Shown piece by piece: positions 26,447-34,253 of a DNA stretch of 64,000 nt. Every line of letters begins with the position of its first letter. Position 1 is the stretch's first letter. Both the position numbers and the translations under genes were made by a program. A model generated the notes under the pieces. It worked only from the letters and a program-made list of their open reading frames with translations. It was not told where the DNA came from and did not search any database. Location of the stretch: contig NZ_RBCI01000001.1 of NCBI RefSeq assembly GCF_003628535.1, positions 992,001 through 1,056,000 on the forward strand, in the 5' to 3' direction. The DNA is from Flavisolibacter nicotianae (GTDB lineage: Bacteria; Bacteroidota; Bacteroidia; Chitinophagales; Chitinophagaceae).

Positions 26447-26580
26447 ATGAAGCAATCACGATTTACTGAGACCCAGTTTGTGGCCATTTTAAGCAGCAGG
26501 AGTAAGGACTTAGTTCTTTAGAAGATCAAAATGACAATGTTAATGTTCTCAAAATTGAAAAGGCTAAAAGGGTATAAATG
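26447..26580 (+). mobile_element. Remnant of an IS3-family transposase orfA
   Basis: The frame from ATG 26447 reads MKQSRFTETQFVAIL, the characteristic start of IS3-family OrfA (MKxSRFTExQIVxIL), then stops at 26519-26521. A later stretch around 26556-26577 (LKRLKGYK) recalls the C-terminal RLKxMYA of OrfA. The element is internally deleted and non-functional. It lies between jetA and the tRNA-Phe repeat. Confidence 0.65.
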
Positions 26581-26668
26581 TTAAATAATAAATCAACAAC
26601 CAACGCACCGGCCCTCTAAATAGAAAACCCCTAAGTATTTATATCTAAGTTTTTAGCTTTTTAATTTG

Positions 26669-26728
26669 GGTGTGGGGCGGGATCGAACCGCCGACACAAG
26701 GATTTTCAGTCCTTTGCTCTACCGACTG
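26669..26728 (-). repeat. 60-bp direct copy of tRNA-Phe (att-like or degraded tRNA)
   Basis: Identical over 60 bases to 26933-26992, covering about bases 13-72 of tRNA-Phe: D-loop, anticodon arm, T arm and 3' acceptor strand. The 5' acceptor and D-stem bases have diverged (the copy begins GATAAAG instead of GGTGCGG on the minus strand) and cannot pair, so it is not a functional tRNA. The pattern is typical of an integration site. Confidence 0.85.
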
Positions 26729-26781
26729 CTCTACTTTATCACATCATTCAAAAAACAGCTAACATGATTCACATCCTTAAA

Positions 26782-26815
26782 ACCTAAGTCCAAAAGTGGA
26801 CTTTTTGACTTAGGT
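26782..26815. repeat. 34-bp near-perfect palindrome
   Basis: ACCTAAGTCCAAAAGT, GG, ACTTTTTGACTTAGGT: 15 of 16 positions pair across a 2-base centre. It lies between the tRNA copy and intact tRNA-Phe. It may be a protein-binding or recombination site. Confidence 0.8.
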
Positions 26816-26894
26816 CGAGTTATTCATATATCAAGTTCTGATAGAAAAAGCAAAAGAACCTTTGCATAAGGGTACTGCTGATGGCTGTCCGGCA

Positions 26895-26928
26895 AATAAA
26901 AAGCCCTCAGTAAATACCGAGGGCTTTG
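26895..26928 (-). terminator. Rho-independent terminator of tRNA-Phe
   Basis: On the minus strand AAAGCCCTC / GAGGGCTTT closes a 10-base loop and is followed by TTTTATTT, 5 bases after the tRNA 3' end. Confidence 0.85.
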
Positions 26929-26931
26929 TTG

Positions 26932-27004
26932 TGGTGTGGGGCGGGATCGAACCGCCGACACAAGGATTTTCAGTCCTTTGCTCTACCGACTGAGCTACCG
27001 CACC
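26932..27004 (-). tRNA. tRNA-Phe (anticodon GAA)
   Basis: 73 bases on the minus strand, starting GGTGCGGTAGCTCAG, with anticodon loop CTGAAAA and T arm GGCGG-TTCGATC-CCGCC. CCA is not encoded. The acceptor stem GGTGCGG / CCACACC has one C-A mismatch at pair 5-68, unusual for this tRNA. The same 3' strand is present in the copy at 26669, so it may have been brought in by integration. Confidence 0.93.
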
Positions 27005-27249
27005 AGCCTTCCGCGTTTGCGGGCAGCAAAAATAAGGGAATCAACCCGATAAAAAACCAAACAGGGCCAAGAGATTCTTAAAAAATTTTGGGGAAGGGGG
27101 AGGCAATAGGCATCAAGGCAGAAAGGCAATAAGGCAAAGAGGCAACGAGGCAGAAGGCAACGAGGCAACGAGGTATGGCGGTGGGAAAAAGAAAAAGGAG
27201 AGACGAGCCAAAACTCTTTCTCCCCTTTCAATCCTTTCTCTCTTAGCGC

Positions 27250-29514
27250 CTAGTTGCCGTACACGCTCAAAAACTTGATCCGCATGATCTTCAACTGCTC
27301 CCAGTTGTAGTTGCCGTCGGAAAGTTCCTGCTGCGCCACGTCGAGCGAAGAGGTTTCGCAGCCCTTGAAGTATTCCAGGATCTCTTCCTGCTCGTATTCG
27401 TCGAGCATATCGGAGATGGCGTAGTCCAGGTTCAGCTTTGTGCCGGAAGCGGCGATGGTTTCCATTTCCTCCAGCAGGCTGTCGAGGCGCAGGTCCTTGT
27501 TTTTGGCGATCATCTCCAGCGGGATCTTTTTGTCCACCTGCTGGATGATGTGTACCTTGTTGCTGCTCTTGTTCACCACGCTCTTCATCACAAAGTCGTC
27601 CGGCTTTACAATATTGTTGTCCTCTACGTATTTCGCAATCATCTCGATGAACGGCTTGCCGTAGCGGATGGCCTTACCCTTGCTCACGCCCTGGCATTTT
27701 TCCAGTTCGGCGGTGGTGGTGGGGTAGAGGGTCGCCATGTCCTGCAGGGAGGTTTCGAGGAAGATCACAAAGGGCGGCAGGTTCTTTTTCTTGGCCTCTT
27801 TCTGGCGAAGCTCCTTCAGCATGCCAAAAAGCTGGTCGTCCAGCGCAGTGGCCGTGGCGGTGTCGGCCGGACCTTCTTCATCATCCTCGTTGGCGTTGTC
27901 GTAGAGGTGATTGACCACGACTGGGAATGACTTCGGCTTTTTGAAAAAGTCTTCGCCTTTTTTGGTCATCTTCAACACACCGTATTCCTCGATATCTTTT
28001 GTCAGAAAACCTTCCAGCAGCATCTGGCGGATCAGCGAATTCCAGAAATGCTCGTTCTGCTCTTTGCCAAGGCCAAATTCGGCCAGGCCGTCGTGGCGGA
28101 ACATCTTGATCTGCGGCGTCAGCTTACCGATAATAATCGAAACCGTGTAATCGGTGGCAAAGCGTTCGTCCAGGGCTTTGATCACCTTGATGGCTTGCAC
28201 CACGCTGTCTTTTGCCTCCACCTTTTCTTTCGGGTGACGGCAGTTGTCGCAGTTGCCGCAATTGTCTTCTTTGAATTCTTCGCCGAAATAGCTCATTAAA
28301 ATCTTGCGACGGCAAACACCGCTTTCGGCATAGGACACGCTTTCATTAATCAGCTGGGCGCCCACCTCCCGCTCGGAGAGCGGCTTGTCACGCATCAGGT
28401 GTTCCAGCTTGGAAACGTCTTTATGCGAATAGTAAAGAATGCATTTTCCTTCGAGCCCGTCGCGGCCGGCGCGGCCGGTTTCCTGGTAATAATTTTCAAT
28501 CGACTTCGGGATGTTGTAGTGGATCACAAAACGGATGTCCGGCTTGTCGATGCCCATTCCAAAGGCGATGGTGGCCACGATCACCTGCACGTCTTCGTTC
28601 AGGAACTGGTCCTGCCGCTCGGCGCGGAGCTTCGAGTCCAGCCCGGCGTGGTAGGCCACGGCTTTGATGCCGTTGGCCATCAGCATATCGGCCAGTTCTT
28701 CGGTGGTCTTCCGGTTCAGGGTATAAATGATGCCGCTCTTGCCCTTGTTCTGCACGATGAACTTCGTCATGCTTTTCAGGGTCTGGTCTTTTTTGACCTT
28801 GGGCAGAATTTCGTAATAGAGGTTGGGACGGTTAAACGAGGAAATGAAAATGTTCGGCTCCCGCAGGCCCAGGTTTTTCACGATGTCGCTCTGTACTTTG
28901 GGCGTGGCGGTGGCCGTCAGCGCAATCACCGGAGAGGCGGGGGAGATCTGGTCCATCATTTCCCGCAGGCGGCGGTACTCGGGGCGGAAATCGTGTCCCC
29001 ACTCGGAGATACAGTGCGCTTCGTCCACGGCAAAAAAAGAAATCTCCAGGTCGGAGAAAAAATCAAGGTTGTCCTGCTTCGTCAGCGTTTCCGGCGCCAC
29101 GTAGAGCATTTTGGTATTGCCCGACTTCAGGTCGTCGTGCACTTCCTTGATCTCTTTTTTAGAAAGGGTGGAGTTGAGGAAGTGGGCCACATCGTCTTTG
29201 CTGCTGTAGCCGCGGACAAGGTCCACCTGGTTTTTCATCAGCGCAATCAGGGGACTCACAACGATGGCCACACCGTTGCTGATCATGGCCGGCAACTGGT
29301 AGCAAAGGCTTTTGCCACCACCGGTGGGCATGATCACAAACGTGTCCTGGCCGGAAAGCAGGGAATTGATGGCATTTTCCTGCTGGCCTTTAAAATCTTT
29401 AAACCCGAAATATTCCAGGAGAGGGCTTCGTAAATCGATTCCGTTTTTTGGCGTGGTGGTTTTCGTAGTCCTGGTTCTGGTTGTTTTTGTTTGGTTTTTC
29501 TTTACAGTAGGCAT
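27250..29514 (-). CDS. recQ: ATP-dependent DNA helicase RecQ
   Basis: A 754-residue 3'-5' helicase for recombination and fork repair. After a basic Thr/Lys-rich N-terminal tail come Walker A (MPTGGGKS, 62-69), the DEAH box ([21 protein letters not shown]), the helicase C domain ([10 protein letters not shown]), the RQC zinc cluster ([17 protein letters not shown]) with winged helix, and an HRDC domain ([20 protein letters not shown]). A further C-terminal segment of about 100 residues, common in Bacteroidota RecQ, follows. The ATG at 29514 is the first in frame. Transcribed towards tRNA-Phe. Confidence 0.95.
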   Translation of the reverse strand: MPTVKKNQTKTTRTRTTKTTTPKNGIDLRSPLLEYFGFKDFKGQQENAINSLLSGQDTFVIMPTGGGKSLCYQLPAMISNGVAIVVSPLIALMKNQVDLVRGYSSKDDVAHFLNSTLSKKEIKEVHDDLKSGNTKMLYVAPETLTKQDNLDFFSDLEISFFAVDEAHCISEWGHDFRPEYRRLREMMDQISPASPVIALTATATPKVQSDIVKNLGLREPNIFISSFNRPNLYYEILPKVKKDQTLKSMTKFIVQNKGKSGIIYTLNRKTTEELADMLMANGIKAVAYHAGLDSKLRAERQDQFLNEDVQVIVATIAFGMGIDKPDIRFVIHYNIPKSIENYYQETGRAGRDGLEGKCILYYSHKDVSKLEHLMRDKPLSEREVGAQLINESVSYAESGVCRRKILMSYFGEEFKEDNCGNCDNCRHPKEKVEAKDSVVQAIKVIKALDERFATDYTVSIIIGKLTPQIKMFRHDGLAEFGLGKEQNEHFWNSLIRQMLLEGFLTKDIEEYGVLKMTKKGEDFFKKPKSFPVVVNHLYDNANEDDEEGPADTATATALDDQLFGMLKELRQKEAKKKNLPPFVIFLETSLQDMATLYPTTTAELEKCQGVSKGKAIRYGKPFIEMIAKYVEDNNIVKPDDFVMKSVVNKSSNKVHIIQQVDKKIPLEMIAKNKDLRLDSLLEEMETIAASGTKLNLDYAISDMLDEYEQEEILEYFKGCETSSLDVAQQELSDGNYNWEQLKIMRIKFLSVYGN

Positions 29515-29529
29515 CTTCTTAGTTTTAAA

Positions 29530-29940
29530 GCTTTAAAAAGCTATCATTCAATCACACTTCACTTTTATTCAACAGTAAAAGAACAGGTTACCAAATTGTG
29601 ACGACCGCGTTTTAAATAGGTACGGTATTCTGGTGGCTCGGTTGGAAAGCCGTTCTGACTGTTTCCCGAAGGGTCAGCGAATTTACTTCACGAAATTTTT
29701 TTTCAAAACAGTAAATAGTTAAAATGACAACTATTTACCATGGAGTGGTTTGATTATTAGCCAGATAAGGTTTTACCGGTCAGCAAATCCCGTTCCTGCG
29801 GCGGTGAGGCGTTGATCCTGGTCATAAATTCTCCCGGGTTTGTGCAAGCCGGCGGCGCAACCAGGGCCCAACCGGGAACGGTTTTGCCGCAGGCGCTAAA
29901 ATCCCATTCAACCTTTCGGGAAATCCTGCCAATCAGCGGT
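29530..29940. other. Intergenic region between recQ and kdsD
   Basis: Shared upstream region of two divergent genes. It holds a perfect 10-bp inverted repeat (29711-29738) and, at its right end, a -7 box for kdsD. No coding sequence is supported. Confidence 0.6.
29711..29738. promoter_or_regulatory. Inverted repeat, possible operator or hairpin
   Basis: GTAAATAGTT - AAAATGAC - AACTATTTAC: 10-bp perfect arms with an 8-base spacer, about 200 bp upstream of the recQ start and 225 bp upstream of kdsD. Confidence 0.45.
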
Positions 29941-29948
29941 TATTTTTG
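29941..29948 (+). promoter_or_regulatory. -7 box TATTTTTG of kdsD
   Basis: Exact TAnnTTTG match 14 bp before the ATG at 29963; implies a very short leader and supports that ATG over the upstream TTG at 29954. Confidence 0.5.
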
Positions 29949-29962
29949 CCCCCTTGAAGACA

Positions 29963-30922
29963 ATGGATACAATACGAACAGCGGCGGTGCGAACCATCGA
30001 GATGGAGGCTTCCGCTATAAAGGGACTGGTGAAACGGCTGGACGAGACCTTTGAAAAAGGCATCGAGTGCCTCGCGGGCTGCGGGGGGCGCATCGTTATC
30101 AGCGGCATTGGCAAAAGCGCCATCATTGCGCAAAAGATCGTGGCGACCCTGAACTCGACTGGGTCGCCGGCCATTTTCCTGCATGCCGCCGATGCCATTC
30201 ACGGCGATCTTGGCATGGTGCAGCAGGACGATGTGGTCATCATCATCAGCAAAAGCGGCGAAAGTCCCGAGATCAAGGTGCTGGTTCCGCTGATCAGGAA
30301 TTTTGGCAACCGCCTTGTTGCCATCACCGGCAGCACCGGTTCTTACCTGGCCAAGAAAGCCGATTTTGTTTTTGACACCACGGTGGAACAGGAGGCCTGT
30401 CCCAACAACCTGGCGCCGACGACCAGCACCACGGCCCAACTGGTGATGGGCGATGCCATTGCCGTTTGCCTGATGGAGAAGAAGGGGTTCAACATCGAGG
30501 ATTTTGCCAAGCTGCACCCCGGCGGCACCCTGGGCAAGAAGCTTTACCTGCGGGTGGGCGACCTGTCGGGTGAAAACGAAAAGCCGGAGGTCCGGGCCGA
30601 CCAGTCGGTAAAAGAGGTGATCATGGAAATGACGCGGACAAGGCTGGGGGTAACGGCCGTTACCGGCTCCGGCGGAAAACTGCTGGGAATCATTACCGAC
30701 GGCGACCTGCGGCGCATGCTCCAAAAAAGCGACAGCATCAGCCATATCCTGGCCCGCGACATCATGACCATCAATCCCAAAACGGTGCGGCCATCGGATA
30801 TGGCGGTGAATGCGCTGGACATCATGCGGAAAAATGAGATCACGCAGTTGGTAGTTGCCGAAAATGATAGTTACCTTGGCATCCTTCATTTGCACGACCT
30901 GGTGAAAGAAGGATTGATCTGA
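29963..30922 (+). CDS. kdsD: D-arabinose-5-phosphate isomerase (KdsD/KpsF)
   Basis: A 319-residue SIS-CBS-CBS protein. The SIS domain has the sugar-phosphate site SGIGKSAIIAQK and IIISKSGESPEIK; the sequence AADAIHGDLGMV is diagnostic of KdsD/KpsF. Two CBS domains occupy about residues 200-319 (GIITDGDLRRML, ILARDIMTINPKTV). It interconverts ribulose-5-phosphate and arabinose-5-phosphate, the first step to Kdo for lipopolysaccharide. The ATG at 29963 is supported by a promoter box 14 bp upstream. The next gene, a GDP-mannose enzyme, fits an envelope-sugar theme. Confidence 0.93.
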   Translation: MDTIRTAAVRTIEMEASAIKGLVKRLDETFEKGIECLAGCGGRIVISGIGKSAIIAQKIVATLNSTGSPAIFLHAADAIHGDLGMVQQDDVVIIISKSGESPEIKVLVPLIRNFGNRLVAITGSTGSYLAKKADFVFDTTVEQEACPNNLAPTTSTTAQLVMGDAIAVCLMEKKGFNIEDFAKLHPGGTLGKKLYLRVGDLSGENEKPEVRADQSVKEVIMEMTRTRLGVTAVTGSGGKLLGIITDGDLRRMLQKSDSISHILARDIMTINPKTVRPSDMAVNALDIMRKNEITQLVVAENDSYLGILHLHDLVKEGLI

Positions 30923-31042
30923 ATAGCCACCGGGTGCATTGAATGCCAGCCGAAGTCAAAATCAAAATTCAAACGGGAAAGAAGAGGTGTAATAAGAAGA
31001 CAGCTTTTTGATGACCGATAAAACAGTGAAGCGTTGAACAAC

Positions 31043-32125
31043 ATGAACAAAGACACCTATGTGGCCATTATGGCGGGTGGTATCGGCAGCCGGTTTTGGC
31101 CGGTAAGCCGCGTGGGGCATCCCAAGCAATTTCTCGATATTCTCGGCGTGGGACGAACCCTGATCCAGCAAACCTTCGACCGGTTTGCCCGGCTGGTGCC
31201 CGTTGAAAATATTTACGTCGTTACCGCCAACGAATACCTCGACATCACCCAGGAACAACTGCCCCAGCTACCCGCAGAGAACATCATCGGTGAGCCGTTT
31301 CGGAAAAACACGGCGCCCTGCATTGCCTATATTTCGTTTAAGCTGCAGCAACGGAACCCCGAAGGCTCGCTCATTATTGCGCCGGCCGACCACCTGATTT
31401 TGCAGGAAGATAAGTTCCTGGAAGTTTGCAACGAAGCCCTCGATTTTGTAAACAGGCACCACGCCCTTCTCACTATCGGCATTCAGCCCACCTATCCCAA
31501 TACCGGCTATGGCTATATCCAGCATGGATCGGCCGAAGCGGCACCCGGGGTATACAAGGTGAAAACCTTTACCGAAAAACCCAACCTGGAACTGGCCCGG
31601 ACCTTCCTGTCGAGCGGCGATTTTCTCTGGAACTCGGGCATTTTTATCTGGAAGATTAAAAATGGGCTGGAGGCCTTCCAGCAGTACATGCCTGAAATGT
31701 ACGAGCTGTTTTCTGCCGACGAACCCAGGCTGAATACAGGGGAGGAAAAGGCGGCGATCGAAGCCATCTACCCGCAGTGCTCCAACATCTCCGTCGACTT
31801 CGGCGTGATGGAGAAAGCCAACAACGTGTTTGTGATCCCGGCCTCTTTTGGCTGGAGCGACCTGGGAACCTGGAACAGCGCCTGGGAAAATATGGAGAAG
31901 GATTATTTCGACAACGCCGTAGCCGGCGACAAGGTGATCGTCTTCGACAGCAACAAATGCGTGGTGCATGTGCCGGACGAAAAACTGGTGGTGCTGCAGG
32001 GGCTCGAAGATTTTATCATTGCCGATACCAAGGATGTGCTGCTGATCTGCAAGAAAGAAAAAGAGCAGGCCATCAAGGAATACGTGGCAGAAGTGAAACG
32101 GAATACGGGAGAGAAATTTTTGTAG
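31043..32125 (+). CDS. manC: Mannose-1-phosphate guanylyltransferase
   Basis: A 360-residue nucleotidyltransferase making GDP-mannose from mannose-1-phosphate and GTP. It has the pyrophosphorylase signature AGGIGSRFWPVSR and HPKQFLD, the substrate motif PADHLI, FTEKP and the acceptor-site stretch FLWNSGIFIWK. It lacks the C-terminal isomerase domain of bifunctional ManC, so it is monofunctional. The ATG at 31043 is preferred over TTG at 31034. It lies 120 bp downstream of kdsD on the same strand. Confidence 0.93.
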   Translation: MNKDTYVAIMAGGIGSRFWPVSRVGHPKQFLDILGVGRTLIQQTFDRFARLVPVENIYVVTANEYLDITQEQLPQLPAENIIGEPFRKNTAPCIAYISFKLQQRNPEGSLIIAPADHLILQEDKFLEVCNEALDFVNRHHALLTIGIQPTYPNTGYGYIQHGSAEAAPGVYKVKTFTEKPNLELARTFLSSGDFLWNSGIFIWKIKNGLEAFQQYMPEMYELFSADEPRLNTGEEKAAIEAIYPQCSNISVDFGVMEKANNVFVIPASFGWSDLGTWNSAWENMEKDYFDNAVAGDKVIVFDSNKCVVHVPDEKLVVLQGLEDFIIADTKDVLLICKKEKEQAIKEYVAEVKRNTGEKFL

Positions 32126-32195
32126 GTGGCCTCCCCAAACCCCTCCAGGGAGGGGTGATCCAAGCGCAAACCTCGCTTACGCACGATATGTTTTA

Positions 32196-32228
32196 AGCCT
32201 CCATCATTCATTTTGATGGAGGCTTTTT
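32196..32228 (+). terminator. Rho-independent terminator
   Basis: GCCTCCATCA / TGATGGAGGC stem followed by TTTTT behind the guanylyltransferase gene. The stem sequence resembles the terminator at 62863. Confidence 0.85.
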
Positions 32229-32530
32229 GCTGCCGTTTGGCGTCCCCGCCAACGGCTTTTCTTTTGCCCCGGAGGGGCATCGTGTTAGTAGAAACAAGAA
32301 TAGAGGGAAGAATAAAGCTTCGTAGGAGCGGAATATTTTTTATGTTGCCAGCGATGGAACGTCGATTGAACACCTGTTGCGTCGCACTCTTCAGCGTTCG
32401 GAACACAGCCGGACAAAAAAGAATTCCATCCCTCGAAGGGATGGAATTCTTTGGTAAACAAACGCCTCTTGCCGTAGCCGGCCTTCGTGCATTGTGGCTC
32501 CCGGAGGGCGGGGCTGTGCATAAACTCTTT
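32229..32530. repeat. Interspersed-repeat-like intergenic block with 16-bp perfect hairpin
   Basis: This block contains CCCCGGAGGGG-CATCGTGTTAGTAGAAAC, then CGTAGGAGCGGAATATTTTTT. This resembles intergenic repeats I recall from several Bacteroidota (a short GGAGGG palindrome followed by GTTTGTAGAAA-like sequence). At 32418-32452 AAAGAATTCCATCCCT - CGA - AGGGATGGAATTCTTT forms a perfect 16-bp stem. No gene is supported. Confidence 0.55.
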
Positions 32531-32583
32531 TTTAGTTTTTGCAGGCAGCGTGTAGCTTGCAGCTTATCGCTAAATTGGCGCTC

Positions 32584-33315
32584 ATGAATTTCAACAATAT
32601 CTTATTCATCGATATCGAAACCGTTTCGCAGGTGGAAACATACAACCACCTCGATGAGGACTGGAAAGAACTGTGGGATCACAAGGCGCGGTCGCTTATT
32701 CGGGGAAGCGATGTCGAAACGAGCGAAGACGTGTATCACCGGGCAGCCATCTACGCCGAGTTTGGAAAGATTGTTTGCATTTCCTGCGGCTGCCTGCAGG
32801 GCAATGGCGAGGGTAAAAAGATCGTCATCAAATCCTATTTCGGCCACGATGAAAAAAAGCTCCTCCTCGATTTTGCGGCCATGCTGCAAAGCTGGAGCGG
32901 CAGCCCCGATAAATTCCTCTGTGCGCACAACGGCAAGGAGTTCGACTATCCCTACCTCTGCCGCCGCATGGTGATCAACGGTATCGAGATCCCGGAAATC
33001 TTAAAGATCTCTGGCCGTAAACCCTGGGAAGTGCGTCACCTCGATACGATGGAACTGTGGAAATTCGGCGATTACAAAAGCTTTACATCGCTGAAGCTCC
33101 TGGCCAAAGTGCTGGGCATTCCTTCGCCTAAAGACGATATCGACGGCAGCATGGTGCATTCCGTGTACTGGGTGGAAAAAGACCTGGAACGCATCGTGCT
33201 CTATTGCCAGAAAGACGTGATCACGATGGCGCAGGTGCTCCTCCGCTTTCATTGCGAGCCGCTGATCCCGGCCCCGAACGTTGAAATCAAAACGCTGCGC
33301 AAAGCAGATGTTTGA
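32584..33315 (+). CDS. DEDD 3'-5' exonuclease (PolB-like exonuclease family)
   Basis: A 243-residue RNase H-fold nuclease. Exo I is FIDIETVSQ (Asp and Glu), Exo II is AHNGKEFDYPYL and Exo III ends in CQKDVITMAQV, so all four acidic residues are present. It resembles the predicted PolB-like 3'-5' exonuclease family found as stand-alone proteins in Bacteroidota; the role is probably in DNA repair or proofreading. The ATG at 32584 is preferred over an upstream extension to 32539. The gene 9 bp downstream starts a probable operon with the next two. Confidence 0.85.
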   Translation: MNFNNILFIDIETVSQVETYNHLDEDWKELWDHKARSLIRGSDVETSEDVYHRAAIYAEFGKIVCISCGCLQGNGEGKKIVIKSYFGHDEKKLLLDFAAMLQSWSGSPDKFLCAHNGKEFDYPYLCRRMVINGIEIPEILKISGRKPWEVRHLDTMELWKFGDYKSFTSLKLLAKVLGIPSPKDDIDGSMVHSVYWVEKDLERIVLYCQKDVITMAQVLLRFHCEPLIPAPNVEIKTLRKADV

Positions 33316-33323
33316 CCGGTAGC

Positions 33324-33902
33324 ATGACAAGCTTTCAACATATCCATTCGGACGAAAAAATCCTGGGCGGAAAACCCTGCATTAAAGGCACGCGGATCAC
33401 CGTGCAGTTGATCAAGGAACTGACGGATTCGGGAGCGACGGTAGAAGATATTCTCGCCGCCTACCCGCACCTGACGGCAGAAGCCATCCGCGAAGCCGTT
33501 GAATACCCGCTTGCCCGGCGAACCAACTACAGTTCCGGTGCCGTATGGGAAGACAAAGTGGGCTACAGCCGTGCGGTAAAGGTGGGCGGTCACATTGAGG
33601 TCAGCGGCACCGTGGCATCGGATGACAACGGTAATGTTGTGGGCCGCGACGATGCCTACGAGCAAACGAAGTTTATCCTGCAAAAAATAGAGACCATTCT
33701 TCACAAAGCCGGTGCGACGCTGAAAGACGTTGTTCGCACCCGGATGTTTGTCACCGACATTTCCCGGTTTGACCAATACGCCAAAGCGCATGGCGAGGTG
33801 TTTGGCAGCATCAGGCCCTGCACGTCGATGCTGGAAGTGAAAGGCCTGGTGGCGCCGGAATACCTGGTGGAAATTGAAATAACAGCGATCCTCACACAAT
33901 GA
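33324..33902 (+). CDS. DUF433-RidA fusion protein
   Basis: A 192-residue protein with two domains normally encoded separately. Residues 8-62 match DUF433 (EKILGGKPCIKGTRITVQLI, then AAYPHLTAEAIREAV), an antitoxin-like DNA-binding fold. Residues 66-192 are a full RidA/YjgF domain (RRTNYSSGAVWEDKVGYSRA, VVRTRMFVTDI, RPCTSMLEV) with the active-site Arg at 164. The RidA part would deaminate reactive enamines/imines. There is no stop or start codon at the junction, so the fusion is genuine in this sequence. ATG at 33324; overlaps the next gene by 4 bp. Confidence 0.87.
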   Translation: MTSFQHIHSDEKILGGKPCIKGTRITVQLIKELTDSGATVEDILAAYPHLTAEAIREAVEYPLARRTNYSSGAVWEDKVGYSRAVKVGGHIEVSGTVASDDNGNVVGRDDAYEQTKFILQKIETILHKAGATLKDVVRTRMFVTDISRFDQYAKAHGEVFGSIRPCTSMLEVKGLVAPEYLVEIEITAILTQ

Positions 33903-34252
33903 ACATCGAAACCCTTCAGCAATATTGCCTCTCCAAAAAAGGCGTGACGGAAGAAACACCCTTCGGCCCCAATACCCTGGTGTACAAGGTCGGCGGCAAA
34001 ATGTTCCTGCTGGCTTCACTCGACGCTGTTCCGTTGCAGTTCAATGCCAAATGCGATCCCGAAGAGGCCATCCAGTTGCGTGATGCCCATCCCTGTGTTT
34101 TGCCGGGCTACCACATGAACAAAAAACACTGGAACACCATCCTGGTTGACGGCACTGTTGGCGATAAACTGTTGCATCAATGGATCGATGATTCGTATGA
34201 CCTGGTCGTTGACAGCTTGCCCCGGAAAACCAAACAAGAAATCTCCCGTTAA
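33899..34252 (+). CDS. MmcQ/YjbR family protein
   Basis: A 117-residue single-domain protein with the CyaY-like YjbR fold. The N-terminal YCLSKKGVTEETPFGPNTLVYKVGGKMF and C-terminal KKHWNTILVDGTVGDKLLHQWIDDSYDLV are characteristic. The family is called DNA-binding by homology, but the molecular role is unproven. The start overlaps the preceding stop (ATGA), and the stop is one base from the next start, so expression is coupled to both neighbours. Confidence 0.88.
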   Translation: MNIETLQQYCLSKKGVTEETPFGPNTLVYKVGGKMFLLASLDAVPLQFNAKCDPEEAIQLRDAHPCVLPGYHMNKKHWNTILVDGTVGDKLLHQWIDDSYDLVVDSLPRKTKQEISR

Positions 34253-34253
34253 C

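Noticed and set aside
26668-26740. Second functional tRNA-Phe
   Set aside because: The 5' acceptor and D-stem sequences cannot pair, so it is a fragment or att copy.
27110-27175. GAGGCAACG-type run near tRNA-Phe as a tandem repeat array
   Set aside because: Units vary in length and sequence; looks like low-complexity AGGCAA-rich sequence without clear periodicity.
28399-29433. 344-codon open frame opposite recQ
   Set aside because: Mirror reading of a GC-rich gene; product is low-complexity His/Val/Gly-rich.
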